From assembly GCF_000203815.1 (NCBI RefSeq), contig NW_004457690.1:124001-188000 (forward strand): DNA of 64,000 nucleotides. Reading direction: 5' to 3'. Below the pieces are notes generated by a model. The model ran no database searches, had not been told where the DNA came from, and saw nothing but the letters and a program-made list of their open reading frames with translations. Numbering within the stretch: position 1 is the stretch's first letter; every line of letters starts with the position of its first letter. The translations under genes were made by a program, and so were the position numbers. Below are positions 1-12,212 of this stretch, one piece after another. This DNA comes from Cavenderia fasciculata. Its lineage: Eukaryota > Evosea > Eumycetozoa > Acytosteliales > Cavenderiaceae.

Positions 1-578
1 TTTAAAAACATTTCAGGTGAATAGGTCTCATAGGATGCAATTTGAATGGGAACATTCATCTTTTGTACATTTGGATAGGGTGTAACACCATCTTCAACCT
101 TGAATTTAAACATTTCATCAATTCTATTCTTTTTAAACAAGAATGGTATGAAAAAGTTTCTAAAATCAAAAAAAGGGAAATAAATGAAAAAGAGGTGAAG
201 GAGAAAGAGTTAATTAAATGAAATGTTTTGGTTCAATAAGAACAACAACAACTATGACTATTACTATCAAATGCAATTTACATACTTGAATGGATAAGAT
301 TCACAAATGAATACAGTGAATGATAGTACAGCACCGGTTGCACAAGGTGTAACTACTTTAACCAAATCATATGATGGTTCATCTTGCTTTAATTTCTTTT
401 TCTTATTAGCTTCATTTGTAGTTGCTATATAATGAGAATGAAGAATAAAGAATGAGTTGATATGATCTAGTAGTAGAGAGTAGTAGAGAGTAGGGGAGAG
501 GAGAGAGATCTATTTACCCATGTATACAAGACCAATGACCAGTAAACCTGATATTACACTTCCAATATTATCCAACAT
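1..578 (-). CDS. Unknown membrane protein, 5' part (runs off left edge)
   Basis: I do not recognise this protein. It is read on the minus strand from an ATG at 578. Exon 1 (578-518) encodes a short N-terminus with one hydrophobic, probably membrane-spanning segment. After a GTAAAT...TAG intron, exon 2 (424 to about 287) encodes a Lys-rich stretch and then a second hydrophobic or cysteine-containing segment. A third exon begins near 160 and stays open to base 1, so the C-terminus lies outside the window. Both introns have canonical borders and the frame is kept across them, which supports a real gene. It lies head to tail with csn4 upstream, separated by about 650 bp of AT-rich DNA. The N-terminal helix suggests a signal anchor or tail in an internal membrane, but this is inference. 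Confidence 0.6.
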
Positions 579-1224
579 AAATATTTAATTTAGATACTAC
601 TACTACTATGTTCTGTTCTATTCTGTTCTTTTAACTGTAAATACAAAGCGAATGAATAATTTAATTAAAAATAATAATGAGATTAATTCATTTCAATTTA
701 AAAGCCACAATGGTTTTTTTTTGGGGTAAGCTTCAAATCAACCAAAATGCATTTAGCGTAAGGGGTGGACTTTGAGCAAATTCGTTCAACTTTCCTCTTT
801 GACCTTTGATTTGAGGGTGACAGATTTGATTTTTTAGAGTATGATAGAACCTATCCTATCTATCTATGATGAATTGGACAATAGTTTGTAACCACGATAT
901 GTCTTTATTATTCTATTCTCTTCAGTATCATAATTTTGATTGAATATTTTTAAACCTTCCAATTAAGGTTTAAATTATTAATTTGGAAATGATCTGGTTT
1001 AATTTGATTTGATTTCATTCGATTTAATTTAATTATAATATTATTATATTGACACAACATGGTTTGATTTTATTATTGAATTTGGTTTGGTTGGTTTGTT
1101 TTTCTTTTTTCTTTTTCTTTTTTGGTTTATATTTAATTAATTTAGAATTTAATTAATTAATAAATATATTTGTTTGGTTGGTTTTTAGAAAAACAATTAC
1201 TATTTGATTACTGATATGATATGA
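579..1224. other. Intergenic region between csn4 and the left-edge gene
   Basis: This is AT-rich spacer between two minus-strand genes. It should contain the csn4 3' end and the promoter of the left-edge gene. It has many short TTTGGTT and TTTAATTAA runs. I see no open frame with coding character and no RNA gene. Confidence 0.6.
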
Positions 1225-2794
1225 TTACACTGAATATTCTGGATTAATCTTTGAAATATATTCAGTAATTGAATTAATGTGAAGACAGACACTTTCAATA
1301 TTGTGGTCCCATTGTGAAAGACAATCACCAATTGTTTCAAACTCGATCAATCTGTCGATTTGATCGATGGAGCCCTTCATACGCTCCTCTTGCATCATTT
1401 TAGCGGCAACCTTTTCAGCCTTTTCGGGTGGGATTTCTAAAAGTGATCCAAGTTCGTCAAATGTAATGTTGTTGTAGAGTTTGCTAGCAGACAAGAGGTT
1501 GTGTTCAATCACAGCTCTATCCAATACAGTGCTTCCATCACTCAATACAGCCATTTGATGTGGTTTCAATTGTTCTGCAAACTTTTTAACTTCAACTTTA
1601 CGTAATACTCTTTCTAAAAACCTAAAAAAAGTAAATATAATCAAATTAAATATTAATATATGAACTGTTTGTTATATTTCTGTATATATATATATATATT
1701 CTATATATATATTTTTTGAATCTTACATCTTTTCTAAAATTGGATGAAGATCTGATTGTGAACTTCTTTCATCTTTGTACAAAGTGGCCAACATACGAGA
1801 TCTTTGTGGACCGGCCTTGTCCAGGATAGCACAAATGATGGAACAACCCAAAGCATATGAACGATCGTTCTCACCTGGGAGGATTTGAGACAATTCATAA
1901 TATTTGATGGCAGCCTTTAAAAACATACGCTTGTAATCCATGATACGAGCAAAACAAGTCTTGTGTGCCAAGATGAGCTTTTGTTTCTTTACTTGATGGA
2001 TAGAATCCGATGCTCTGTTGATATAGGTTTCGGCTTGTCCCGATTCTTCATCCTCTAAAAATAATCTTGCAATCTTTACATAAATCTTTACTTTATATTC
2101 TGGTGAAATTACTCTAAATAATAATAACAACAAACGGATAAACAAGATATTAATATATAAATATAAATTTCTATTCAACTCAAAATAAGATATCTCTATC
2201 TCTATCTATCTATGTTTGCTATTTACCTTTGACTACTATCTAATGGAATAGCAATGAGACACTTTGCAGCTTCTCTCCAGTTCTCTTGTGCTTCATATCG
2301 TTTGGCAAGATTGTATCTAATTTCAGAGACTTGTTCTTCAAAGGCTACAACTCTGTCTTGTGTACGTTCGAGTACATGAATACTGACTGTAGTTTGTGCA
2401 TCGGTTGCCAATGTCTTGATGGCTTGTGCCAATGCTGATAATATACTTCTTGAAATCACCAATGGAGTTTGTTCATCAGTTACTGTAATTTGTTGTACAA
2501 ATATATAGATAAGAGATAGATAGATAGATAGATAGATATGTTGGGTTTTGGTGGTTTATAATCAATGATGACAGTTAGTATAACCATTCTATATATTATT
2601 ACTTCTCTATCTATTCATTCCTCTTCTTTATCTTTATCTTTATATAATGATACATTACAATGTACAACAAAAGTCTTTAAACTTTCAAGATCCTTTGATT
2701 CGATGAGTTGACTCAACAAAGCCTTATACTTTTCACTCTTGACCTTGTGGTCTGCATTTGAAGCGATTTCTTGCAAGTTACTTTGGATACTCAT
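1225..2794 (-). CDS. csn4: COP9 signalosome subunit 4
   Basis: PCI-domain subunit of the COP9 signalosome, the complex that removes NEDD8 from cullin-RING ubiquitin ligases. Four exons are read from the ATG at 2794: 2794-2659, 2482-2227, 2113-1727 and 1621-1225. They sum to 1176 nt, or 391 aa, close to the roughly 400 aa usual for CSN4. The middle exons carry the helical repeats, with the FEEQV and NWREAAK segments recognisable from the family. The last exon carries the PCI winged helix, including the very conserved [20 protein letters not shown] block, the PEKAE helix and the GSIDQ motif. The C-terminal helix that packs in the complex follows. All three introns are short and AT-rich with GTAA.../TAG borders. 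I see nothing missing, and identification is secure from the C-terminal block alone. Confidence 0.95.
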
Positions 2795-3911
2795 TCTTTA
2801 GAAGTAGTACTTTCTCTCTCTACTCTATATATATATAATTAAAACAAAGAAATTTTAATCTTCCTCCAAACCTGTCTTAGAGTTTTTTTTTTAATTTAAT
2901 TTTTTGATCATCACCAAAAAACAAGAAAAAAAAAAGATATTTATTTATTTCTATTTGAAGATTTAAAAGGAAGGATATGATCGAGTTTATTTTAATACTC
3001 TAGTTATTATTATTGGTACCTACCTTGGAATCATATGATACCTACCTATGGTATATGCTCTTATTAGTCAACTTTCCAACGTATTAATATCCTACCGTCA
3101 ATTTATAAATGTACATATATAAATATATGGCTAAAAACAATGTGATTTTAATACGTTGGAAAGCAACATTGACAGATATTCTAAGGAGCCTTGATTTGAA
3201 AAAGAGTATCCAGAAGAGACATTCTAAGCGGCCATAATAAAATGTAGGTTTCTTGATAATGTTGATACTCGGATGATATGGAATCAACATATTAGGGGGT
3301 GTTTTCAATCAATTGGGCTAGGACTTTCTCCGTAGATTTCCACCACATAATAGTCTACCATATCTATACCCAAAAATTAAAAATTAATGTGTAATTATAT
3401 TAATATATTCATTATTTTTTAATAGTACATACATAAAAATACCAGACAGATTCAATCCCAACATCGTTCACTTTAAATGGTTTGGAATGTCAGAGTCTGT
3501 CTATTTGTTTTCTACTACTATTGTTTTGTGGTTCATTCTTCAAAAATGAATTCCGCGCAAACAGAGTATCTAAACATGTTCAAAACGTTTTCATGTTTGT
3601 AAACCTTGACAGAAACAATTGAAAACTATTAAACATACTATTCTAACTTTATATTAAAAAAAACAATTGAACTCTTTTGGAAAAAACTTTATTTATATCA
3701 ACGATAATTATTCTTTTTTTTCTTTTTTTCAACTTTTAAAAAGATCCCAACCAAACAATTATTTAAAATTTAGAAAAAAAAGAATAATTATAATTATAAT
3801 TAAATTATTAAATTGTTAATTGTTCAAACCCAGTTTAATAATTATTTAAAGTTTTTCCGCTTTTATAATGTTCGATAATAATAATAATAATAATATGGTG
3901 TATGCTTTATT
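2795..3911. other. Intergenic region with an inverted repeat
   Basis: About 1.1 kb lies between the csn4 start and the 3' end of the next minus-strand gene. It holds poly(A/T) tracts and, at 3067-3173, an imperfect inverted repeat listed separately. A 74-codon minus-strand open frame (3084-3308) overlaps that repeat, has no recognisable domain and is not called as a gene. Confidence 0.5.
3067..3173. repeat. Inverted repeat, 16 bp perfect plus 5 bp outer arm
   Basis: Bases 3072-3087 (CTTTCCAACGTATTAA) are exactly complementary to 3148-3163, with a 60-nt AT-rich loop between. Outside these, GTCAA (3067-3071) pairs with TTGAC (3169-3173) if a 5-nt bulge is allowed on the right side. The sequence could fold as a hairpin in RNA, or it could be the footprint of a small palindromic element. 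No target-site duplication was seen. Confidence 0.6.
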
Positions 3912-6405
3912 TTAAGAAATGATTAATTTATCTTGAAGTAATCTTTCATCTTCCAAACTATCTTCACCTTGACAATGTTTTTTGTCTAATATGAATATTT
4001 GGTTTGGTCGGATGGAACCATAGATGAGGATGAATGTGCCCACCAGACCAACGAGCCAGCTCCAGGGGTAATAGTATTCCTGTGTCGATCCAAGACAATA
4101 GTTGAAAAGGAGTAGGGATGTGCCAATGTTAAACACCACCAATGACACTCCAATCGCCGACAAGGTTCCCGATCTAAAACTTTCGGTCCTTGCAAACACC
4201 AACATGAAAAACGACGGGATGATACCGAGGATGGGAATAATGAGTGACCAACCTGGAAAGCGGCATTGACTCGGTGAGGCTGGTAGTGGTTGTGTCACGT
4301 ATGGATAGAATTGAAAGACGAAAAAGCACATGTACGTAATGACCAGTGGGATAAAAGATACAAAGAACCCAAGTCGGTATCCAATCTTGCGACCCTGTGG
4401 TTTCTTGAGAAATGACGGTATGATATTCTTGCGTTCGGGTAAATACTTTATAAAAAGTGACAAGTGGAATACAATCACCATAATGAATACCCATGTAATG
4501 ACAAAGTATAGTGATTGCAAAATAGCTGTTTTATAAAGTATAGAATGTTCATTTGAATTAAAATCCAATGATCCACTATCCTCTGCTGATCCACTACTAC
4601 TTCCAACTAATCCTTTTAATCCATTATTATGATTCATAAAATAATTGTAATAATCTTGTTGGGTTACAAGTTGAAGGTGTAAAGAAAGAGTTGGTGTCGA
4701 TGAATCAGTACTAGTACTAGTACTAGTTGAACCATCAGCAGATGATGAATCTGTTGAAGGTGGCATTGGTACACTACTTTTAGCAGCCTTGTCCAATGGG
4801 AATGGGAAATTAAATGTGATGTATTTCCACCAATCCAAAGAAAACAATAGTACCCATGTGAGAATAAGTAGGACAAAGCTAATACTACAATAAAAGCCTG
4901 CTTTTAATCCACTGTACCGACGCACACTATGTTTGATCATCAGAGGATAAATAGCAAACACATTGAGACAAAAACCTTCAAAGAAATGTCTCCATTGCGA
5001 GTAAATGACAGGTTTGATCTTTATAGGTGGTACATATCGCATTTGATCTTCAAAATGATCTATATGTTCCAAATCCTGTGAAATGACTACACAGTTGCGT
5101 GAATGAATCTCTAAATTAACCAAATTATATGTAGTTCGTATGATTACAGCCGCTCCTAAACATCCCAACATAAATAATATTGACATTGGTGTCCAATATT
5201 GAGAAAATATTATAATTAAATATACAACAAATGGTGACTAGAAATATTTAAAAAAAAAAGATAAATAATTAAATTAATTTCAAAAGTAATGATTTCTTTC
5301 TTCCTTTCTTTTGTACAAACCTTGAAAAAGATAATTAAAAATCCAAGTCCTAATTGACCACCATATCTTAATCTTTTGTTGATACCAGTGGCCAAAGTTA
5401 AATACATGACACCAAAATAATTGAAAATGACACCAATAGCCAACCCCTTCCAATAATCTGATAATCCTCCACCCCCTCCATCCTTTACACCTATTCTATT
5501 CCAATAGGTTCTCAACATTGATCTCAATGTTACCAATAAACCATTAAGTAAACCAAGACCTGCTCCCAACCTAGTTAAAATACCTGATAACTCTGGATAT
5601 CTACATACTGCATGTGGTGATCTAAAAATTAAATAAATTAAAAATAAGAAGAATTAATTAAAATGATCAACATAGTGTTCATTCATTTGATTATGTCATA
5701 TTTACGTTTCTTGAACACTATATACAGCTTTAAAATCACAAGCACCAACTTGAAGAGGACATCTAATTTCAGCTTGATATCTATTATCTTGAAATGTAAA
5801 ATCTAAATTTGAAATCCAACGATTTGATATATCCATACACTGTGAATCACATGTATCACCTTCTTTTAAACCAACACATCCAATTTGTGCAATATTTACA
5901 GATATATTTGAATCTGGTACTGGTAAATATTGTAATGCTCTAAATCATTTAAATAAATAGAGTATTTGTTAGAGGAAGGATAAAGGCTGACCAAATGTGT
6001 ACATTTAGACAATAACATACGCATCACAATTTTGTTTTAATTGAGTTTGAACAAATTCTTTACATTGTGGATTATCGGCACATGTATCGTTATTTGCCAT
6101 ATATATCCATGATGTATTTGGTGTTGATGAAAGAGCACATGCACAACATGATGGTAATGATCCTATCGATTAAAAATGTATTAGTCACAAGTGAACTCAC
6201 AGAGTTGTCATAGGTATTTATTATTATTAATATTAATGCAATACTTACCATATTGAGGTTGAATAGTATACCATAGATAGATGATGAGCAATGGAAAATA
6301 GATGATTGTTATGACACCAGCCAAAGGATTCCTACTACCAGATTTTTGTTCTTTAAATTTTGGATTTAAATCACAGTTCTCTAAAAACTCTATTGTCCTA
6401 TCCAT
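3912..6405 (-). CDS. Multipass membrane protein with Cys-rich luminal region
   Basis: I do not recognise the family. Five exons from the ATG at 6405 (6405-6249, 6162-6021, 5939-5706, 5621-5321, 5237-3912) sum to 2160 nt, 719 aa. The N-terminus is polar and then has one membrane helix (about residues 28-47). Next comes a region of about 150 residues with paired cysteines (SCCACA, DTC...NPQC, CVG...DTCDSQC, RCPLQ...CDF) that looks extracytoplasmic and disulphide-bonded. The rest holds roughly nine or ten more hydrophobic segments, interrupted by a Ser/Thr-rich loop. This layout, one helix then a disulphide domain then a polytopic block, suggests a plasma-membrane or endosomal receptor- or channel-like protein, but that is inference. 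Introns are canonical and frame-preserving. Confidence 0.8.
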
Positions 6406-8460
6406 CTATATATATATATATAGATATAGTCTGTAGTTTTTACTTGTTCCTGTCTCTATCCTATCTATCTATCTATCTTATCCTATGTTCTATAGTAGTT
6501 GTTGTATTGGTTGTAACTAGAGTAGAGTAGTTTAATTACAGTCTCTTTCTCTTTCTTTACTCCGACCACCGATGATTATATAATGTCAGATGTAATAATA
6601 AAAAAAATCTACAATAATAAATAATAAATAATAATAAATAATAATGATGAATGATGACAATAATGATAAACGACACCCATATGTGTGAGTGTGTGTGTTG
6701 TCAATAATAAATAAGATATATTAATCATTTTTGTGTAAATTCATTGGCGGCGGATGATGGCAACCAGAGTTTGATAAATCCGACTTTGAAAGGTTGTCGT
6801 ACATTGAGTCGTGCTAGCACAGAGCCCCGACCAGAGTGCATCGGCACATTTCATTGAAAAATGTCTTGCTTGATTTGATATCGATTCAATTGAGACCCAA
6901 TATATCTCCCACGAGATATCTCCATCCATCCAATCAATCACAAACTATAGTAGATTAATTAGATATATAGATATATCTTGTAATATGTCTCATCTTCAAA
7001 TCATATGATATGATGAACTGATCGATTGTTCACTCACAACTGCTGCAGAGAGAAAGGGAAAAGTTAACGATCGACGACTTTTATTTTTCCCTCCTTTTTT
7101 TTCCACTAAATCCTCCCCTCCTCTCGGTCTCAATAATTGGTAGTAGTACTATTGTTCATCTTCTTCTCCCTGCCTTGACCATACATTGTTCTAAAAATAG
7201 TAGTAGTAGTAGCAATAGACTTTACTTGACTTTTGTTCTACCTCCATTTTATAAAGTTTTATCAAAGTTTGGAGGAATTCGACCGTTGAAAGAGAGTTGC
7301 TCTCTTTTTTTTTGTCTATCTTTCCCTTTTTCTATTTTTTTTTATTTTTTTTTCCCTTTCAAACGTTTTAAAATTTTTAGAATCGATTTTTTTCTCTTAT
7401 TCACTATCGTTGTGTCTTTATCTCTTTACTTCTTCTGAGAAGATCATATCATATATAGATTTAATATCTCAAAGGTATATAGTTATAGAATAGTTTAAAC
7501 ATTCACACAGAATAGCAATAAACAAACAAAGCGACCTCTCCCATTATCATAACCAACAAACATATCAACCTTATCAAAAAAAAAAAAAACACAACAAACA
7601 CCGAAATCAAAAAAATACAAAAGCCTTGATACAAACATAAATAGCTAGCTAGATAGATAGATCGATTGATAGATTATATAGACATAGAGATAGCTAGTTA
7701 GTAAGGGAACAAACAACAACAGCATCCTCCTCTTTCCTTTCATCAGGTGACGCAATGCGATGCGATACAATACGATGCGATTGTTTTCTACTATGTATAT
7801 TATAAATGTCGACAATACATTATAATATAATATACATCATCATTATAGACATAGAGGATTCATAATGGATAGATATTTATAGACATAGGCAGACAATGAA
7901 TGAATGAATGAAGAAGAGAGTATCTCGAGGAAAAAATAGAACGACGACAATCAACATCACAAACAAAAGATCTGTTAAAAATATCATCATTATAGATAGA
8001 GAGGACTTGATAGAATAATCAAAGACTTTGAAAGAGATTGTTAAAAGAGAGTGATGATGATGAAAGCAAAAAGAAATGATGGTGGTGTAGAGTGGGAACA
8101 AGTGGTTAAAAGAGAGAGTGTTTGTTTGTGTTACTTTTTTTGTTTGTGTTTTTAATCAAATCAATATCATATCGTATCACTGTATACTAGTGTACACTGT
8201 ACTCTCCTTCATCCTTTCTCCTACCTCCTGTTTTCTTATTTATCAACTACCAAAATGTTCAATGAAACCTGATGATGATAATAACAAATAATAACAATAA
8301 TAAGAATAACAATCACATCAATCACATCAAATTAATTGTTTTTTAAATATATCTCATCTCCTTTTTACTTTAATATTATTATTAACACATTTTACTTTAT
8401 ATGATATTTAATATATTAAAACAATATTCTTCATCTTCTACTAGTAATAGGGCGGAAAAG
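6406..8460. other. Long divergent intergenic region upstream of PP1
   Basis: About 2 kb separates the divergent membrane-protein gene and the PP1 gene, and should hold both promoters. It contains GATA/TATC microsatellite-like stretches (around 6409-6480 and 7640-7700) and pyrimidine- or purine-rich tracts. Open frames at 6741-6941 (-), 7175-7438 (+) and 7877-8101 (-) lack coding character. An AT-rich stretch just before 8461 could hide a 5'-UTR intron end. Confidence 0.5.
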
Positions 8461-9432
8461 ATGGAAGTAGATTTAGACTCTGTTATTGAAAGACTTTTAG
8501 AACCTAGAACATCGAAACCAGGTAAACATGTTGACCTCTTAGAAGAAGAGATTAGATATTTGTGCACGACTGCCACCGAGGTCTTTGTCAAACAACCCAT
8601 TTTGTTGGAATTGGAGGCACCGATCAAGATTTGCGGCGATATACATGGACAATACTACGATTTACTTCGTCTCTTTGAATATGGTGGATTGCCACCCCAA
8701 TCCAACTACCTCTTCCTCGGTGACTATGTCGACAGAGGAAAACAAAGTTTAGAGACCATTTGTTTGTTGTTGGCCTACAAAATCAAGTACCCAGAGAACT
8801 TTTTCATCTTGCGTGGTAACCACGAGTGCGCATCAATCAACCGTATCTATGGTTTCTACGACGAGTGCAAGCGTCGTTACAACACCAAACTATGGAGAGC
8901 GTTCACAGACTGTTTCAACTGTCTCCCCGTGGCCGCCATCATCGACGAAAAGATCTTTTGCATGCACGGCGGTTTGTCGCCCGATCTCAAGTCGATGGAG
9001 CAGATCCGTCGTATCATCCGTCCCACCATCGTGCCCGACAATGGTCTCTTGTGCGACCTCTTGTGGGCCGACCCCGACAGAACCATCCAGGGCTGGCAAG
9101 ACAACGACCGTGGCGTCTCGTACGTCTTTGGTCCAGACATTGTAGAACAGTTCCTCAAGAAATTCGACCTCGATCTCATCTGTCGTGCCCATCAAGTCGT
9201 CGAAGACGGCTACGAATTCTTTGCTAAACGACAACTTGTAACAATATTTTCCGCTCCAAACTATTTTGGTGAATTTGACAATGCCGGTGCAATGATGGGT
9301 GTCGACGAAACATTGATGTGTTCGTTCCAAATTTTAAAACCTGCCGATAAGAAAAAGTCTTCTGCCATCTCGGATAGTAATGGCAGACCTCTCACCCCTC
9401 CAAGAAACAAACAATCAAAACAAAAAAAGTAA
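8461..9432 (+). CDS. pppB: Protein phosphatase 1 catalytic subunit
   Basis: Ser/Thr protein phosphatase of the PPP family, the catalytic subunit of PP1 holoenzymes that works with many targeting subunits. The metal-binding and catalytic motifs are all present in order: GDIHGQ, GDYVDRG, RGNHE, then the downstream histidines (HGGLSP, RAHQ). The start at 8461 gives 323 aa, about the size of the known D. discoideum enzyme, and places Phe at residue 269. An in-frame ATG at 8401 would add 20 Ser-rich residues and seems less likely. The active-site loop reads [11 protein letters not shown], where most PP1 enzymes have Cys in place of that Phe; this Phe269 is a known property of Dictyostelium PP1. 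The C-terminus has the TPPR motif, a CDK-type phosphorylation site in PP1. There are no introns, and codons in 8800-9180 are GC-ended, unlike the flanks. Confidence 0.97.
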   Translation: MEVDLDSVIERLLEPRTSKPGKHVDLLEEEIRYLCTTATEVFVKQPILLELEAPIKICGDIHGQYYDLLRLFEYGGLPPQSNYLFLGDYVDRGKQSLETICLLLAYKIKYPENFFILRGNHECASINRIYGFYDECKRRYNTKLWRAFTDCFNCLPVAAIIDEKIFCMHGGLSPDLKSMEQIRRIIRPTIVPDNGLLCDLLWADPDRTIQGWQDNDRGVSYVFGPDIVEQFLKKFDLDLICRAHQVVEDGYEFFAKRQLVTIFSAPNYFGEFDNAGAMMGVDETLMCSFQILKPADKKKSSAISDSNGRPLTPPRNKQSKQKK

Positions 9433-10106
9433 ATCAAATAGTAATAGTAACCCAAAACTAAATCAAATCAAATCAAATCAATTCCCCTCCCAAACCTCTC
9501 ACAACTCACACATAACAATAATAATAATAATACCCCCCCTTTAAAAAAGAAGAAGAAGAACTTAATAATATAATTAAAATGATCATTTTTATAGTCCCTC
9601 CCAAAAAAAAAAAACAAAAACAAAAAAACAGAAAAGAAAACAAACATTCTTGACTCTGGATGTAGTTTCAACAAGATCTTCTTTTTTTTTATTAATCCAA
9701 AAAAAAATATATTAATTATTAATATTAATAGTCACCAACACAAACAACCAACAATAACAACAATAACAATAACAAAACAAATAACAAGAAATAGATAGAA
9801 TTCCAATCACACAATAATCATCACATTCTCAAAAGTTGATTAATCACACTCCAAAAACCCTTTGTACTTTCGAAAAAAACCCTTTAATTCTTTAAAACGG
9901 AAAAAACAAATAAAAAAAAATCAAAAATAATATTTTCTACACAAAAAAACTATTTGAGCTTTTATTTGCTGCGAACCTCAAAAATTTTATTTTTATTAAT
10001 TATCATAATAACTAGTTTCATATACGATTAGAGAGAAATAGAAATTATAATTTGTTTATTTAAAATAAGAGTATTCTAGAGAGAGAGAGAGAGAGATACA
10101 CTAACA
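9433..10106. other. PP1 3' flank and intergenic region
   Basis: AT-rich spacer with many poly(A) and poly(T) runs, ending in a GA-repeat (10078-10096) just before the next ATG. Nothing gene-like is seen on either strand. Confidence 0.6.
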
Positions 10107-12017
10107 ATGGATAAAGATGGTGAGGATGATTCAACCTCAAAGTGTAAGTAATGTAATTACCATGTTAGATATTTTGTACTAATTTATTTATTATTATTAG
10201 ACTCAACCAAGGTCTACAAATTACTTATCTCTGAGAAAAAGGAAAAAGCTGCAAAATACGTAAAAGATGAAGAGTTGAGATTAGAATTCTTCTATACAAA
10301 GACTGATGTGGAGGTCAAAGAATTGCTTTGCGTCGAACAAGAGCGCATAAGTTTAGGGCTCGCAAACCAAATAGTCGCATTATCAAAACATCAACCCTAA
10401 ACAAGGTAACCAACAAACAATCGCAAATATTGACGACGAAATAAACGTTCATTTACTAATCATTCTATTTTTATCCATCAGATAACTTGCTGGTAAATCA
10501 GGAAAAGTTGGAATGGCACCGATCATTTTGGATGAAACTTGGGGATGCAAAACTAGACAATGCAACATCTTGTCTCTCATTCGTTGAAGGAACAACACTC
10601 CCTATATTTTCAAAGTTGATAAATATAGACAGGATTTATATTCGGGAGTGCTACATTGGGATGTACACACTCATCAAATCTCAATTACGACGATCCTATA
10701 CCCATTTAATTCTTGGTAACCCTGGAATTGGCAAGTCAATGTTCATTGCCTACATATTGTATCAATTTAGAATAGGCGGGGTATCAGTTGTTCTTCATTC
10801 GATTCATCAAGAACAAATCGTCTTTTTCCAAAATGGTCTATCTCCAACCGCATCATTTCTCTCAAGAGTAGAGGCAGATATCATATTGTCCAAGAAAGAT
10901 TTATCTATAGTGTACATTGTCGACTCTATCAAAAACATAATTCAAACATTTGCGCCAACTATCTTTGTATCATCACCAAACCCAGATATATATAAAAATG
11001 AAACAAAGGTATGTGATTAATAATTATAATTAATTTGTTGTTTATTTTCTAATCTATCCTTTGTAGCAAGATACAAAGACATTGTGGATGCCCATTTGGA
11101 AGTTAAAAGAACTTGTGATGTGCCGAAATATCTCATTTCAAGACATTAAAGATGACAAGTTACAAACCCTTTACGACCTGTGGGGCGGAATTCCAAGACA
11201 ATGTTTGGCCAATTGTGACGAAGATAATACGAATATCCTCGAATAAGCTATCGATAAGATAGACTTTCCTACACTCACTCAGTACATTGGCACATCATCA
11301 GCACCAGATTCGTTGTCCCACAAAATTCTTCACAATCAAGTTATAGATGGAAGTAATTGGAGTGCCAAGACTATCGAATTTGGATCACCTTATAAGGTGG
11401 ATGGTTCTTTGAACAGATTTGCCAAAACGTACTTTCGGGTGGGGGAGCCTTTTAAAGGCAAAGAGTTATCTGGAGTGTACACGGAGATTTCCCTCAAGCT
11501 TGGAAAACTCGAAATGATGTTGTTCGATTCGCATGAGATTGGTCAACTTCGATGTGGGACCTACCTCATTCCAACTTCCTCCAAGTTTCCTGCGATCGAC
11601 TCGTTGATCAAAGGGTACAATGTTAACGCTGCATCAAAAACAAATAGCACACCAACTCGAATGTTTCAAATGACTGTCTCACCAACTCACCCTATCAAAT
11701 ACCAAAAGTTTCTCAAATTTCTACAGGATGCAAATCCTGCTCTCCCTTTAGAGCTGTACTTTGTTCCACCTGATGTGTATCCATCATTTGAACGCCAGCA
11801 GTACGAAGGAAAACCAGCTGGTTCAATGGACCCATTGGTATCAAACGTCAAGCAATTTGTTATCTGCATCGATTATGATACAATGAAAACAACAACAACG
11901 GTGCCGGTTTCGGGTGAAAGAACTACGAAAAAATCCAAACTTTGCGTTAATTATTTTTCTATAGCAAAACTTTTAATGATTCATTTTTTTTTTTAGACCA
12001 AAGCTTCGTATTTATAG
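10107..12017 (+). pseudogene. Crinkler/RHS-like P-loop protein, disrupted
   Basis: The best match is the Crinkler (CRN)/retrotransposon-hot-spot type of P-loop protein, found in oomycetes, trypanosomes and dictyostelids. A short first exon (10107-10143) is followed by an exon that hits a TAA at 10398-10400, just before a good donor at 10406. The frame that joins to the next exon is a different one. The third exon (from 10482) carries a Walker A motif (GNPGIGKS, 10715-10738) and a hydrophobic Walker-B-like strand ending IVYIVDS. After an intron at 11009-11066 comes the family-like LWGGIPRQCL block, then an in-frame TAA at 11244-11246. Beyond that the same frame stays open and protein-like to about 11960. 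A last short exon may end at 12017. At least two disabling changes make an intact product unlikely, unless the sequence contains errors. Its function in dictyostelids is unknown. Confidence 0.65.
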
Positions 12018-12163
12018 ATAACTATGTACTAGTGCACATATAATTCAACTTTGTTCATCCAACTATAAAATACCGATGTTTAACATTCAAAAGTTATTAA
12101 AATCAGAATGATGATCATACTCTTGAATTGTGTTCTATGGCACTTCATTATATAGTTCATAAT

Positions 12164-12194
<31 letters not shown>

Positions 12195-12212
12195 TATTTT
12201 ATTCTTTATTTT

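Noticed and set aside
3084-3308. 74-codon minus-strand frame overlapping an inverted repeat
   Set aside because: Hydrophobic noise with no family resemblance. The inverted repeat is the simpler description.
6741-6941. 66-codon minus-strand frame in a less AT-rich spacer
   Set aside because: No recognisable domain, no conserved look, and it lies in the probable promoter of the divergent pair.
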